64,000 nucleotides of DNA from Epiperipatus broadwayi (taxonomy: Eukaryota > Onychophora > Udeonychophora > Euonychophora > Peripatidae): NCBI GenBank assembly GCA_028023455.1, contig JAQFVV010012395.1:6202001-6266000 (forward strand), read 5' to 3'. Under the pieces are notes generated by a model. The model was not told the DNA's origin and did no database searches. It saw only the letters and a list, made by a program, of their open reading frames with translations. How positions within the stretch are numbered: position 1 is the first letter of the stretch; every line of letters starts with the position of its first letter. Shown here in pieces: positions 1 to 11,860 of the stretch. A program made the translations under genes and the position numbers.

Positions 1-2096
1 AAAAATAATTATTTAACGGGCCTAAAAACTCATGTCCGGGGGAATTAAAACAATATGAGTAATTACTAACAATATTTATTAATTCAAATTAGCTACATTA
101 AATCAAGATTAAAAATATTATTTTCAATAATGATATGGCTTTATCTAGAATTGAAAAAAAAAAATTAGAATAAAAACAAAAATAACAAAAAAAACTTGAA
201 GATCTTGACTTAATTTGTTTTATTCGTTACCCGACAGCTCTTGGCAGATTGGCCTCGCGATCGATCAAAAATGGCTTTGCGGTCAAAGCACCACAAATAG
301 CTTCATTTAATTTACACCTTAAAGAAACCACTACTCAAAAAAATTACACATAAGAAAATACTAGTTCAGTTTATTCATATATATATAAACTATGTACAAT
401 GCCATAATTGATTAATATGCTAATATCTTGCCTTTCAGATTCATATATAAAACCTATTAACTTTCCTAAGGGAATACTTTTCTTTTTTATCAGTTTCACG
501 AAGGTCTTATTTGGTTATAACATATGGTTTTAATAAACTTGACTTTTCATGTGATACAGCCTAAATAATTTATTTCCTTAAATAATTTACTCCTCAATTT
601 TAACTATCAAGTTTATTACATTAATATTAATTATCTTTTGCACTCTAATGGATCTTTAATAACTAATTTAAAATTAACTCATATGAATATGTTTATGGGT
701 CTGTAGTACCATGTTCGAGAAATGAATTGTCTCCCTGACTTAAAAATTCTTATAGTACTAGCATAATTTTTTGATTGTGACACTAAATTTTCTTAATACA
801 CATAATTAAACATTTTAAATCATCAATTTAATGATATGGCCTAACACAATTGAAAGATAGAGTTGAAATATGTTAAAGATAGAATTATGTAATAAAATTG
901 CATAAAAAAAGTAGTTATGCTATCTAACAACATTATTTAAATATAATCAAATATACATGTCATATAAAATAACAACTCATAGGATCTTCATGGGTATGTA
1001 TAGCTTGGCATTGTGTATGGCAAAATGTAAATGATCAGAATTACAATATTCTTAACTTTATTAATTCAAGAATGTGAATAGGATTCGTGATACAAGGCAA
1101 TGGTAACAGTCCATATAAAGCAATTAGAAATAAATCATTGGTCAATTCAATTAATTCATAAAATAGGACATGAATGCCAATAAATATTATGAATGTCAGT
1201 AAATGATAAATGGCTATATTATAATCAATTCTATTTCATAACGTAAATGTATGTACAGATCTGCAGTTAATTCTTTAAATTATTCTATTTGCATTCAATT
1301 ATGATTAATCAAAATTATACAATATCAGAATAAAGTATAAATTATTATCAAAATAAATTATTATTATTCGCCATTTTTTTTCTCTTAAACTCCATTGCAT
1401 TTATGAAAACAGAATCATTAACAGCTTTAGATATTTAAAAAATCAATATAACTTTTCAAAATTAATCTCGTAATATTTTTTGCACATATGTAGATCGTAT
1501 AATTTACTTCCAAAAGCATGCACTTAATGAATCAAATACTGCTTTATAAATGTACATTCATATACACATATTCTTATATTAATGTTAAATGGATTTTTCT
1601 TCAGTAATTATGATACCGATTTAACTCCAATTTTAACTAATTTTTAACGCTAATATTTAGAATACGAAAGTTTTATTAATTATTGTATTATTTGTTATTC
1701 ATCAAGCTCGTTGATCTTTCTTTAAAATAATTCAAAAGCTCATTTATATTTCTGTTTTGTTATATGCTATTAATACCATAATATATTTAAAAGTATGTTA
1801 ATATGGAACATGTAAAATAAAACATTACTTAAAAAAAAAATTACATAAATATATTTTAAATTGTTTTATCAGGTTTGATTTTTTCATACACAATTAATTA
1901 TGCAGTATCCTTGTAAAAATGACTCCCCCCACTTGCATTAATATATATATTCTTTTCAACAAAGTTAAAGTAATAGTGAGAGAAAGGTTAAAAAATTACT
2001 TTGGTAATATATATAGCTAAATCTTTAAAGGACTCTTTTTTTAAAAAAGTTATAGTAAAAGTTTATTATCCAGATAAATGTCCTTTAAACTTATTA
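1..2096. other. AT-rich intergenic sequence
   Basis: No reading frame, RNA gene or recognised repeat could be supported here. The only less AT-rich patch is around 225-290, which has no identifiable domain or structure. Several T and A homopolymers and short TA runs are present. Confidence 0.5.
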
Positions 2097-2107
2097 CATA
2101 GCTTCTT

Positions 2108-2965
2108 AAAATAATATGTGATGTGATGTATTATGGCTTCTCCTTAAACGAAGTCAAGAATATCTCAGCAATTATGCCCAGATAAACTTGTTAGCCACTT
2201 TATTTTACATTCCCCACTCTAAATTTACCCATAATCTGCTCTATCCCATTTCCACAACATAATTTTTGTCAACTCTATAACCTTTATATCTAAATCCCCC
2301 TTATCTGTTCCCAAACCCAGCATAAAAACCAATAATTCACTTTCTGTATAATCACTCTTTTCATATTTATTTTTTCCACAACTTCATTATATGTACCATT
2401 TCTGTTTCAAACATTTACATTCAATTAACAAATGCCTAATATTTTCAATTCCTTCCTTACATAATTTACAAAATAAATCACCCATATTTTTCTATTTACA
2501 TGTATATTCTTTTGTAGTTAAAGATCCCGCTGAGCCTTAAACAATAAACTACTTTCCTTACTATTATCATATATTAACTCACACCTAATATTCTGTTTAT
2601 TTCTATATATATTTAAACTCTTTTTACTCTCCATACTATTTCTCCATCTCTCTAACTCCCTAGTCTTTATTAATAAATTTATTCTTTTATCCCATTCCTT
2701 ACTACTATAACACTCAATAATCCTCTTAACACAATTATCCCATCTTTTGTACAAATATACTGATATAAATTCTTTATCCAAATCTTTTGCATACCACATT
2801 ACCTTTCTCACCCATCTATTTACCTGCCCTTTACTCATAACCCAATTAAATACTATTTTAGATATTCTTTTATTATCCATAAACTGCAATCTACCAAACA
2901 TTTTCATTTTACTTTTTGCATCTCTCATATGAAAACTTGACCATCCCATTTCTCTATACAGTAGT
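2108..2965 (-). pseudogene. LINE family 1, 3' end of RT ORF and 3' UTR (inverted arm)
   Basis: The reading frame at 2518-2979 on the minus strand gives MGWSSFHMRDAKSKMKMFGR, then a stretch with RWVRKVMWYAKDLDKEF and YLYKRWDNCVKRIIECY, and a basic tail. The same protein segment occurs at 3158-3367, 29392-29727 and 40408-40776, so it is repeat-encoded rather than a host gene. It corresponds to the connection region between reverse transcriptase and the C-terminal zinc-binding (zf-RVT) segment in the longer copy at 27.5-30.2 kb. The start at 2979 is artificial: MHWVALLYRE is translated from the adjoining family A repeat. The 3' end carries the pentamer tail that reads CATCACATCACAT in the sense direction. 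Confidence 0.75.
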
Positions 2966-3180
2966 GCCACCCAGTGCAAGCCTTACTAATCAATGGATAC
3001 AAGAAGGTTTGTACATAAAATCCCTATCTAATGCCTACTCATTCAATATCCCCAGACAAGTTTCTAATGTCTAGTCTAGGAATATTGAATGAGTAGGCAA
3101 TAGGTAGTGATTTTATGTACAAACCTTGCATCAATTGATTACTAATGCTTGCACTGAGTGGCACTACTGTATAGAGAGTT
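2953..3180. repeat. Family A repeat, palindromic remnant between LINE arms
   Basis: Left and right halves are inverted copies: TACAGTAGTGCCAC near 2960 mirrors GTGGCACTACTGTA near 3158, and both halves carry the segment about ATCAATGGAT and the 'CCTACTCATTCAAT' block. The hammerhead core seen in other family A copies is lost here; only CTAGTCT near 3070 remains at the turning point. Both outer ends join LINE sequence directly at the family A position GTATAGAG. Confidence 0.7.
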
Positions 3181-4075
3181 TGCTACTAGTAAAGGGATGT
3201 TAGATTACTTAGAAATAGTACAAAGAGAAGTAGGAAGACATGTATTAGATGCAGATGAGTGGACAACAAAGAAGGAAATTCAAGGAGAAATGGGATGGTC
3301 AAGTTTTTATATGAGAGATGCAAAAAGCAAAATGAAAATGTTTGGTAGATTGAAAATTTATGGATAATAAGAGAATAATCAAAATAGTATTTAATTGAGT
3401 TATAAGTGAAGGGCAGACAACAAGATGGATGAGAAAGGTAGTAAAGTATGCAGAAGATTTGGATAAATACTTCATGTCAATATACTTATATAAAAGATGG
3501 GATGATTGTGTTAGGAAAATTTTTGAATGCTATGGGATAGAATAATAGATGTATTAATAAAAAATAGGGAGCTGGAGAATTAGTATGGGGAGTAAAAAGA
3601 GTTTAAATATATATAGAAGTAAACAGAATATTGGGTATGAGTTAATTTATGATAATAACAAGTAAATTAGTTTACTGTTTAAAGTTCAAACAGGATCATT
3701 AGCAATAAGGGAATATACACATAAATGGAAAAATGTGGGTGATTTAATCTGCAAGTTACATAAAGAAGACATGAAAAATATTAGGCATCTATTAATTCAA
3801 TAAAATGCTTACAAGCAGAAAAGGTATAAAAATGAAGTTGCGGGAGAATAAATATAAACAAAGTGATTATACAGAAAGTGGGTTCTTGGGTTTTTATACT
3901 GAGTTTAGAAAAAGATAAGGGGGATCTAGATATAAAGGCTATAGAGTGGACAAAGATAATGTTGTGGAAATGAGATGGAGCAGGATAGAGAAGAATATAA
4001 GAACAATTCAGGGTGGAGAATGGAAAAGTAAGATAAGGTGACTAACAGGTTTCTCTAGGCATAGTGGCTGAGAGA
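3176..4075 (+). pseudogene. LINE family 1, 3' part (plus arm)
   Basis: The coding remnant starts at FATSKGMLDYLE (about 3178), continues to MGWSSFYMRDAKSKMKMFGR (to about 3360) and then in broken frames through the connection region. The zf-RVT segment is recognisable near 3690-3800 (a GSLAIREYTH-like start, then CKLH and an IRHLLI-like stretch), but the second zinc ligand cysteine is lost. Frame breaks are frequent. LINE sequence begins immediately after the family A end GTATAGAGAG, with microhomology GAGTTT. Its right end passes into the terminal 45 bp of family A. Confidence 0.7.
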
Positions 4076-4139
4076 TTGTGTGAGCACAAGAAATGGTGAT
4101 CATGTAATGTTTTAATGGTTGCATAGCTTTTTGTGAAGT

Positions 4140-4920
4140 GATTTTCAGGCAGGTTTTAAATTGTGACAAATTGTCTCTGAATTTTAAAATATTTTAAATA
4201 TTTTAATATTTTTATATCTTTTTGCACAAAGTACCATATGTAATACAAGATACAGCATTAAGAATTTTCTACTTTGACAAATTCTTTTAATTGATTTGAG
4301 ACTGATTAATAGTAGATAAGCATGGAAATAATGACCAGGATACTACTAAAGCCAAGATAATCAATTCAAGAGAGATCCTAGCGGTTTTTACTTTAATTAA
4401 GCAAAAAACCTTAGGATATCTCTTTTTTGGATTGCCTCAGCTCTAATGTATTTTCATTTGTCATATATTTTCATTAGCATTGGTGTATTGATGGTGCTTA
4501 CAGCTATAGAAATATGAGTTCTTTTTCAAGCTATCTCTGTTATAAAGAGAAATCCAGGGAAAATAATATATATTTGAACACAATCAGATTACCTTCTAGA
4601 GTTGAAATCAGGATAAATGTCCAACACAAGTCCTATTGGTCTTTATATAACTTTATGAGATAACATCTTTACATTACTATTTTATTTTTATCTTTTTAGA
4701 AATAAAAATAAGTCTAAATTATTTATCACGTCCACATACCAACTAGTTTAATTTACCTTGTTTTTTTTTAAAAAAAAAACAAAACAATTTAATTGAGACA
4801 ATTCTGATAAGTAAATACTCCCTTTATTCAAATAATAGTAATAAAATTATTTAAAATAATATCTTTAGAACTGAATGTAAACTTTTTATTAGTTAAATTA
4901 ATATTGAAATTTAAACTTTT
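4140..4920. other. Intergenic AT-rich stretch
   Basis: No coding potential or repeat was recognised apart from T/A homopolymers, notably near 4760-4780, where a T-run is followed directly by an A-run. Confidence 0.4.
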
Positions 4921-4924
4921 TATT

Positions 4925-5522
4925 ATATATAAATAACTTTATTGAAATACATATGTAAGAATGTTACAGTTGTAAATAAAATAAAAGTAATCCATGTTGC
5001 TTGGGAAACCAGATGATCTGACGTGCTACTGGTGTTGTTCAATCTAGCTTAATCAGGCTCCATATATTGTCAAATAAAAATCTGGATGAGATGATACTGT
5101 CCTTATGGCAAAATTCCTTCAACTTAGAAATGAATATGTCTTCAGGCTTGGGATGACGAATAGTGAACTTGTTTTGACATATGGCCATCCAGGTGGCATA
5201 AGATGAAGGTCAAAAGTCTTGAGATGACATAATCCCTAGACAGGAAGCAGCTCTTGATATCTAATATTTTGTTCAGGCAAATGTGGCAGTTGTGAGAAAT
5301 GAATGTTCTAATTTTGTCATATGCTGGACAATCATTTATCATGTGGTCAAAGGTTTCAGAGGTTCTGTGGCAGTTGTGACATGTAGGATCTATGTTCTTG
5401 AAGACTCTCCTGTAGTGCAGGAACCAGTTCATCTGGAGTATTTTCACCAGGAAGTCCAGGAACCTTGGCTCCAGCTTGTTGAAAAATTTTACTTTCTCAA
5501 ACATGCACACACAAATAATTTA
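4925..5522 (-). pseudogene. Non-LTR retrotransposon 3' end with zf-RVT domain
   Basis: The minus-strand frame 5142-5510 encodes 122 residues without a family-typical upstream part. It includes the zinc-binding segment CHNCHRTSETFDHMINDCPA, which fits the zf-RVT pattern C-x2-C...H...C found downstream of the reverse transcriptase in many non-LTR elements. Upstream is an amphipathic stretch (FLDFLVKILQMNWFLHYRRVF) typical of the segment preceding this zinc module. The protein differs from LINE family 1, so this is a second lineage. It is 5' truncated, and the stop at 5142 is followed by AT-rich sequence with CAATAAAG near 4940 (minus strand) that could be a polyadenylation signal. Confidence 0.7.
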
Positions 5523-5998
5523 ATGTGACTGTAAGTGTAGATGTATGGACATGTAATGCATTGAGTTTTAAATTATTATCATTAAGTTTAATTAAAATTA
5601 TATTTATGATCAAATAAACTATACTATAAACCTCTCTCCCTTTCTAACCAGCTTTATATTACTCTCTATTTGTCTATATGTTAAACTGCTAATAAAGTAT
5701 CCACTTTAGTAAGTATATACATATTGAAAATGTGTGTAATGAACATGTATATAAAAATAAAATGAACTCTGTATTTAAAGTGTAAATAATAAAACGTGTA
5801 TATTATTGGTGTTAAACAGAATAATTAATTTTTAAAAATATTGATAGCTGAGGGTGCTTTTAGCATAGAATAGCAGTACATGACAAACAACTATTAAAAA
5901 AAGAAAAACATTATTTAATGACAAAATTCAAGCATGCTTAGCTGTACCCTGGTAAATTTTTGATTTATAATATTAAAATTAACAGTGAACCAAGACTT

Positions 5999-6689
5999 AA
6001 AACAGGTAAAACTACCCATAAAGTAGATCTAGGTGCAGTGTTCTCAGATTCAAGGCTCCTCACTGATGAAGACCCCAAGCAATAAACTATTCTGGGGATA
6101 TTGGGTGAGTAGGCACTAGATAGGGATTTTATGCACAAGTATTCATTGATTACTCTGGCTTGCACTGAGTAGCATTACTGCATGGAGAGTTTTACCTGTT
6201 TTAACAGCTTGAGCAAGCATAAGTAATGGTGATCATGTGATATTTAGTGGTTTAATACCAATCCTGCCTAATAAGATAATGGTGGCTATGGTTATTAAAG
6301 AACCAAAGACACCAAAATTTTTGGATACTGAGTTCAGACCTATATGGCTACATAAGCTAATAAGCTTGGATTAAAAATATGTTTTCAATTTTAGACTCAT
6401 AGTTTTGTAGTTAAATAGAAATAAAAAGTGGCTGCTGGAGGGTTGCATTAGATTCTAAGATCTAGGTGCAGTGCTCTCAGATCCAAGACTCCTCACTGAT
6501 GAAAGTTACAAGCTAGAATCTAGTCCAAGAATATTGGATGAATAGGCACTAGATAGGGATTTTATACATAAACCTTCTGGCATCCATTGATTACTCTGGC
6601 TTGCACTGAGTGGCACTACTATATGGAGAGTTTTGCCTGTTTTAACAGTTTGAGCAAGCATAAGAAATGGTGATCATATGATGTTTAGT
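5999..6689 (+). repeat. Family A retrozyme-like repeat, 1.6 tandem units
   Basis: The element begins AAAACAGG and ends ATGATGTTT. It is flanked by 10-bp direct repeats ACCAAGACTT (5989-5998) and ACCAAGATTT (6690-6699). It contains a partial unit followed by a full unit: the hammerhead CTGATGA box recurs at 6063 and 6496 (433 bp apart), and the GGAGAGTTTT box recurs near 6187 and 6637. Tandem ribozyme-bearing units inside a short TSD match the described organisation of metazoan retrozymes. There is no protein-coding capacity; open frames here are incidental. Confidence 0.75.
6481..6539 (+). ncRNA. Hammerhead ribozyme motif, decayed (family A)
   Basis: The 59-nt layout of the family A ribozyme is kept: ATCCAA (6481-6486), CTGATGA (6496-6502), a 13-nt stem II region (6503-6515), GAA (6516-6518), CTAGTC (6520-6525) and TTGGAT (6534-6539). 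The invariant A after GAA is T here and stem II is weakened, so this copy is probably inactive. A still weaker copy lies at 6048-6106, where GAAA has become TAAA. Confidence 0.6.
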
Positions 6690-6699
6690 ACCAAGATTT

Positions 6700-7335
6700 C
6701 TTAACTTTATCTATCATTTGATTCACTGCACACAATACTATTGATATTTTTAAAACTTTAATTTTTCTGTTTAACAGATTGATATATGGGTATTTTATTA
6801 TTTGCACATATTTTAATTTCTAATATTTTTTAAATATTTTATTTCCTCTTTTATTTTTTGTCTGAATAATTGAAACTTCGTATATAGAAATCACAGATAT
6901 GAGTGAAATGGATTTTTTTAATGTAATAAAAAAATATGTACTTATTAACTTGTATATATAAATTGTTATGCATAAACTTCAAAAGATATTTCAAATAAGG
7001 TTTTTTGAATTTATTATTGCCTAATTTATTTAAGTAATGTATATTAGATATATATTTAATATAAGAAAACATTTAAACAAATATCTTAAGTTATTAAAAG
7101 ATACATTTTAATTGTTAAATTGCAATTATATTTTGTTAACATATTTTAATGTATTGTACAGTAGAGACATCTATCTTTACTGCTGCCTATTTTAGATAAT
7201 GGACTTAGTAGGTCGTTTCTAAATTCTTAGATATTTGAAATTCATTCCAATAGCTTAATAGATATCAAAATTGCAGGTGATTATAAATTTTGGTTCTGAA
7301 AACTCTTTCTTCCAGAATAATAATAATAAAAATAT
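6700..7335. other. Intergenic AT-rich stretch
   Basis: Open frames are only low-complexity Ile/Tyr/Lys-rich translations (for example 6851-7072, minus strand). No repeat or RNA was recognised. Confidence 0.4.
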
Positions 7336-7337
7336 TT

Positions 7338-7543
7338 AGAGGGGATTTGAACTCAGATTTTCAGGCTCCTTTTAGTCATCCATTACATCTTATAAAACCA
7401 ATACACATGACTTCTTGCATGTAAAAAAGATAAATGATCTCCAGTATACATATTTTATGTTGAACCAGTACTCATCATTTGATCTGGATCATCATCTCCC
7501 ATATATATAAAAGGGAGCTTGAAAATCTGGGTTCAAATCCCTT
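7338..7543 (-). repeat. Family B foldback repeat (short copy) with decayed hammerhead
   Basis: Inverted ends read GGGGATTTGAACTCAGATTT on the left and the complement of that (AAATCTGGGTTCAAATCCC) on the right, giving a foldback of about 205 bp. The minus strand carries a degraded hammerhead at about 7434-7495: ATGATGA replaces CTGATGA and AAAA replaces GAAA. Homologous full copies lie at 47340-47720 and 50250-50679. Confidence 0.65.
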
Positions 7544-7559
7544 CTAATTGCATTTAGTT

Positions 7560-10500
7560 TAAATATATATACTTGTATTTAAAAAATATTTGTAACAGCC
7601 TGCAGAATTGATTACATAATAAATAAATGTAAAGTAATATATTTACTATTTAAAATAGTTAGTGATGGAGATAGGTGTCACTACTATACATATATATATA
7701 TATAAATTTAGATAATAAGCTTAGGAATCTTATCATGATGTTCAACAATAAATATGATGGAATGAGATAACAAAAAATATTTACAATAACCAGAAAAGAT
7801 TAATAGATAATAATTACAAATATCTTACAGTCCTAAATCTTTTTTAAAAAATTTATTCCATATTATATACTTTTTTATATGTTTTTTTATTTTATTTCTT
7901 GATATACATTCATTGACAAGCACTTCATATATCATATCCATAATCAGATGATTAAATCTCTAGTAATTATTTTTTAATATAACCTGATATTTGTTTTTAA
8001 TTGACCTTATATGAGATATTTTAAAAAATAATGAATGCAAAACTATTAATGTTGTTTACAATTGACTCTAAAAATAATCATATAGGCCTAGTTAAATAAA
8101 TAATTTTATTTCCCGGTTTGAATTATAATTGGAACTTTTTACTCTCAGAACATAATGAAATCTGACTATTTAAAAGCAAACTAGCTTAATACTGTAATGG
8201 ACTGAGTAATAATATAGAACTATTTTTTTTTACCAATATGTTTACATTCATAATAATCTTTTAGTAATTCAGTCTCTTAAAAAGATGTTTGCTAAATATT
8301 TTAAGATATTGTAATTTCAATAATAAATTTATAATATATAATAGTGTTAAGAAGGGTGGAAGGAGAAGTGACACCTTAATTCTTATAACAAAGCCCAAAT
8401 CTTGAAAAAAAAGTTTACTGTATTTTTCACTATCGTATCATGTAAAAGTTTTATATTTGTTCTCTAAAAACCCTAAAATGATTGATCACAGATATAATTT
8501 GTATAGTGTTTACATAAATATTTATATAAAAGCAATAATTACATGCACAACAATTATATATAATTATCAGAGCAAATCTTAGCCCTGTTTTGCAATGCAT
8601 ATCTTACATATCGATAAGCAATATTCAACTTAAACCCTCCACCCCTGAACAATTTCTCATAGTATATATATATTTTTAGATACAATATATTTTCATCAGA
8701 TGTATTGGAGATTTAAACACCTATAACACACTGGAATATATATATTAAACAAAATACACTAGAATAATTCTACAAAATTAAAAATGCCTATATAAAATTT
8801 AAAAATAATTTTTTTGCTATAGCCAGCTTACGACTTCTGCCATCTTGAGTAGCAATATAACGTTAATATTTAAATCTTGTTAAAATCACACAACATTAAT
8901 GTTTCCACGTGAATGGCCAACTTTCCATAAATTATGAATACTAACACAATTACAGCTTATTCAATACATTATCTGTATTATTTATAAAATATGACTCCTT
9001 AATTTTTATTTTTTCAAATCATTTTCCACATGCAAAACAAAAACACAATCAAAGCAGAATTCTCCACTAAAAATCACTGCATGTTCTGCAAAAAGAGATT
9101 TATACCTGTCTGCAGAATAATGTAACATTATATGATAATTCATGCTCCCTAACTCTCTCTTTTCATACATATATATTGCAAGAGATCAATTTATTTAATT
9201 TTATATTAAATAGAATTTGTCAATATTTACTGTTTGCATTACAAGAAAGTGCTAAGATTCTTTCTGTAATTAAATAAGTAAATGAGACCACAAATTTTAC
9301 TGTATATATATATATGTCTCCAATTATGCACTATCCATAAAAAATGTAAACAGTCAAATAAAACAAAAGCATCACAATTTTCAAATTAAATACATTTTAC
9401 GATACTTGAGCGGCCATTTTCCATTTCTGAGTGCCATATGTGATCATGTTAAAAAAAAAAATTGTAAATAAATTTTCAATTACATAGCAGATATTTTTCC
9501 ATCTCAGCACAATTATGTTCATCAATCAAATTTCTTATCCTTTCTGAATTTGATATGCTGCATAAAAAAATATTTTCTAAGTGTAATGGAAGTTATACAA
9601 AATTTCTGAGTATACTTAAAATTAATACTGATTTAAAAACATCAAAACAATTAGAGAGATCATAGTTTCTTAGTAATGACCCTAATTTATTATATTTTTA
9701 TAAGAAGAAGACATTAAAAAAAAAGAATTTCACCCAAAGCATATTTAATTGTGATCATTCCACTGTTTGCTTTATTTAACAAATAAAAATATGGTAAAGT
9801 TAAGTTTTTTCTCCTTATTCTTATTTTTTCAATGAATGAAAAATATATGCAAATATATTCTCTCAATTTATTATTAGTAGCTATAGTATTCTTTTTTTAA
9901 AAAAATGTTTATACTCTAATTTTAATTTATATATGCATACTATACATATAAAAATGTTCATGTTACATATACTGTACACTTGCAGTTCATTAGAAATATT
10001 GGAACAAAATATATATCACAGCTTCTCTCTCTATATTTTTAGAAATTAAATAAAGTTGAAAAATCATCAATAAATAATCCAGTGAAACTGCAAATATTTT
10101 TGTATTGAAATATGAAATAATTGTAAAAATTTTGCAAACACTAGTCATTGATTAATTGAGATCTTCATGGTCTCATTTCTAAATGCTTAAGATTTGCCTA
10201 TACATATATGCTTAGATAAAAACATTAAGGTGGATTCATCCTATCTTTTCAAAAAACTTTATCTTGTATTTAAAAGAGAGGATCCCTGAAGTGTTTAAAT
10301 CTGTTTAACGCATGTGTAGAGGAGTGATTCCCTGATGATTGTTACAAATTAAAAACAGCGCTATATAAATAAATACCTTATTAGTTATGTGAAAATTTAA
10401 AAAATGTATAGTTATGTGAAAATCCCTTTATTAAAAATTTTATAATTTTTTTTATATGGGATAAAAGTAATTTTTATTATATAATTTAACAAATCTTTTA

Positions 10501-11840
10501 GAAAATAGTAATAACTAGCATAAATAATCAAAATATTTATGATTAACTTAATTATAACTGTATATATTCATTTTCTTCTGCCCTCTTTTATTTTGACTAT
10601 ATAATATTAATTAAAAAACATTTATACTATAAAACTACCATAAAAAATATGGCCTCCATCTTCAAGGATATTTGAGATATATGTTGAACAGTTAAGTGTC
10701 ATTAACTTCTATTGCTTTTTAAAAATTATTTCAACTAATTTTAGAAGTGCAAATTTAGGACTCCCATTCCTCCATATTAAAATTTAGATAAATCTTACTC
10801 AGTTTCTGATTCCCTCTGGGTTTTTTCTGATTCTAGATATATCTTAATTTGATTTGATTATATATATCTTTTTTTTAAAAAAATCCTTATCCTTAAACTG
10901 GCTCATAAAGCTGTATGTTATAAAACATAAAAAGAACTTTACATTGTGATATTAATTATAACTTTGTCTAATTATTTTTAATCAAACATTTAATATAAAA
11001 TTTTATGTCTGTATTTTAATAACTTTTAAAATAAGCTGCTAGTAATGATGAGAAAAATTTAATTAAATATCATAAAATACCATATTTTTCAAACAATATT
11101 TAAAATTTTTATGTTTATTTCAACATTTGTTTACTGATTTCTATTTATTTTGCAGACAGGTAAATTGTATTATTATTATAAATTATTATTTATAATTTCT
11201 ATTTACCATGATACGTTATGTTTTATATATATGAACTGTGGTCCAAAAAATGCGTAGTTATATCTCTATGGTTAAAATTATCACTAAAATGGTCTCTATT
11301 TCAAATTAAATATTTAAAAAATAAATTTTTGTGAAAATCTAAACATTTTACAAGTCTGAGAAAATTTAAAAAAAATAACTTTTTAATTATTTTTCTTTTT
11401 TTTATGACTATAAAAACTAATCAATAATTTTATAAAATCAATTTTTTTTGCTACTATGAAATATTTGTTTATTGAATAAATTTGATGCAGGAAATTATCA
11501 TAAACATAAAAATGAAATTACCAGAAACAACTAATCAACAATAATCAAAATTACCAGAAGCATATAATCAATGCAAAAAAATAAATGAAAAAAATAACAA
11601 AATTACCAGAAATAATTAATCATCAAAAAAATATAGAATAAAAAAATATGAGAATCTGTTAATCAAGAAATTAATAAATAATTTTAGAAAAGTAGTATTA
11701 GAAGCAAATAGTCAAAAATGTTAAAAAGATTATATCAAAATTAACATTTCATTCATTGCACAGAACATTGTTCATCGTAGGCTTAAAATTTTTATTGGTT
11801 GATTTTTGTTTACTATTTTGCAAATTTAATGCGAAAATAC
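7560..11840. other. Long AT-rich region without supported features
   Basis: This contains TA-rich microsatellite stretches (about 7690, 9305) and many A/T homopolymers. No conserved protein segment, tRNA-like fold or family repeat was recognised on either strand. Confidence 0.4.
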
Positions 11841-11860
11841 ACTTCTGTGTTTTTCTTTAG

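Larger units (their letters stand above)
2108..4121. mobile_element. Compound inverted insertion: LINE / family A / LINE
   Basis: The whole 2.0-kb block reads as one insertion because it is bounded by an 11-bp direct repeat: CATAGCTTCTT at 2097-2107 and CATAGCTTTTT at 4122-4132. From left to right it contains a minus-strand 3' fragment of LINE family 1, a palindromic family A segment centred near 3067, a plus-strand fragment of the same LINE, and the terminal family A segment with ATGGTGATCATGTAATG. The two LINE arms are inverted relative to each other and cut at different 5' points. The minus end keeps the LINE tail (ATGTGATGTGATG on the plus strand). I infer twin priming or template switching during retrotransposition; inversion after two independent insertions is the alternative, but the flanking TSD argues against it. 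Confidence 0.7.

Noticed and set aside
5283-5528. Plus-strand open frame at 5.3 kb as a gene
   Set aside because: It is the shadow of the minus-strand zf-RVT coding remnant.
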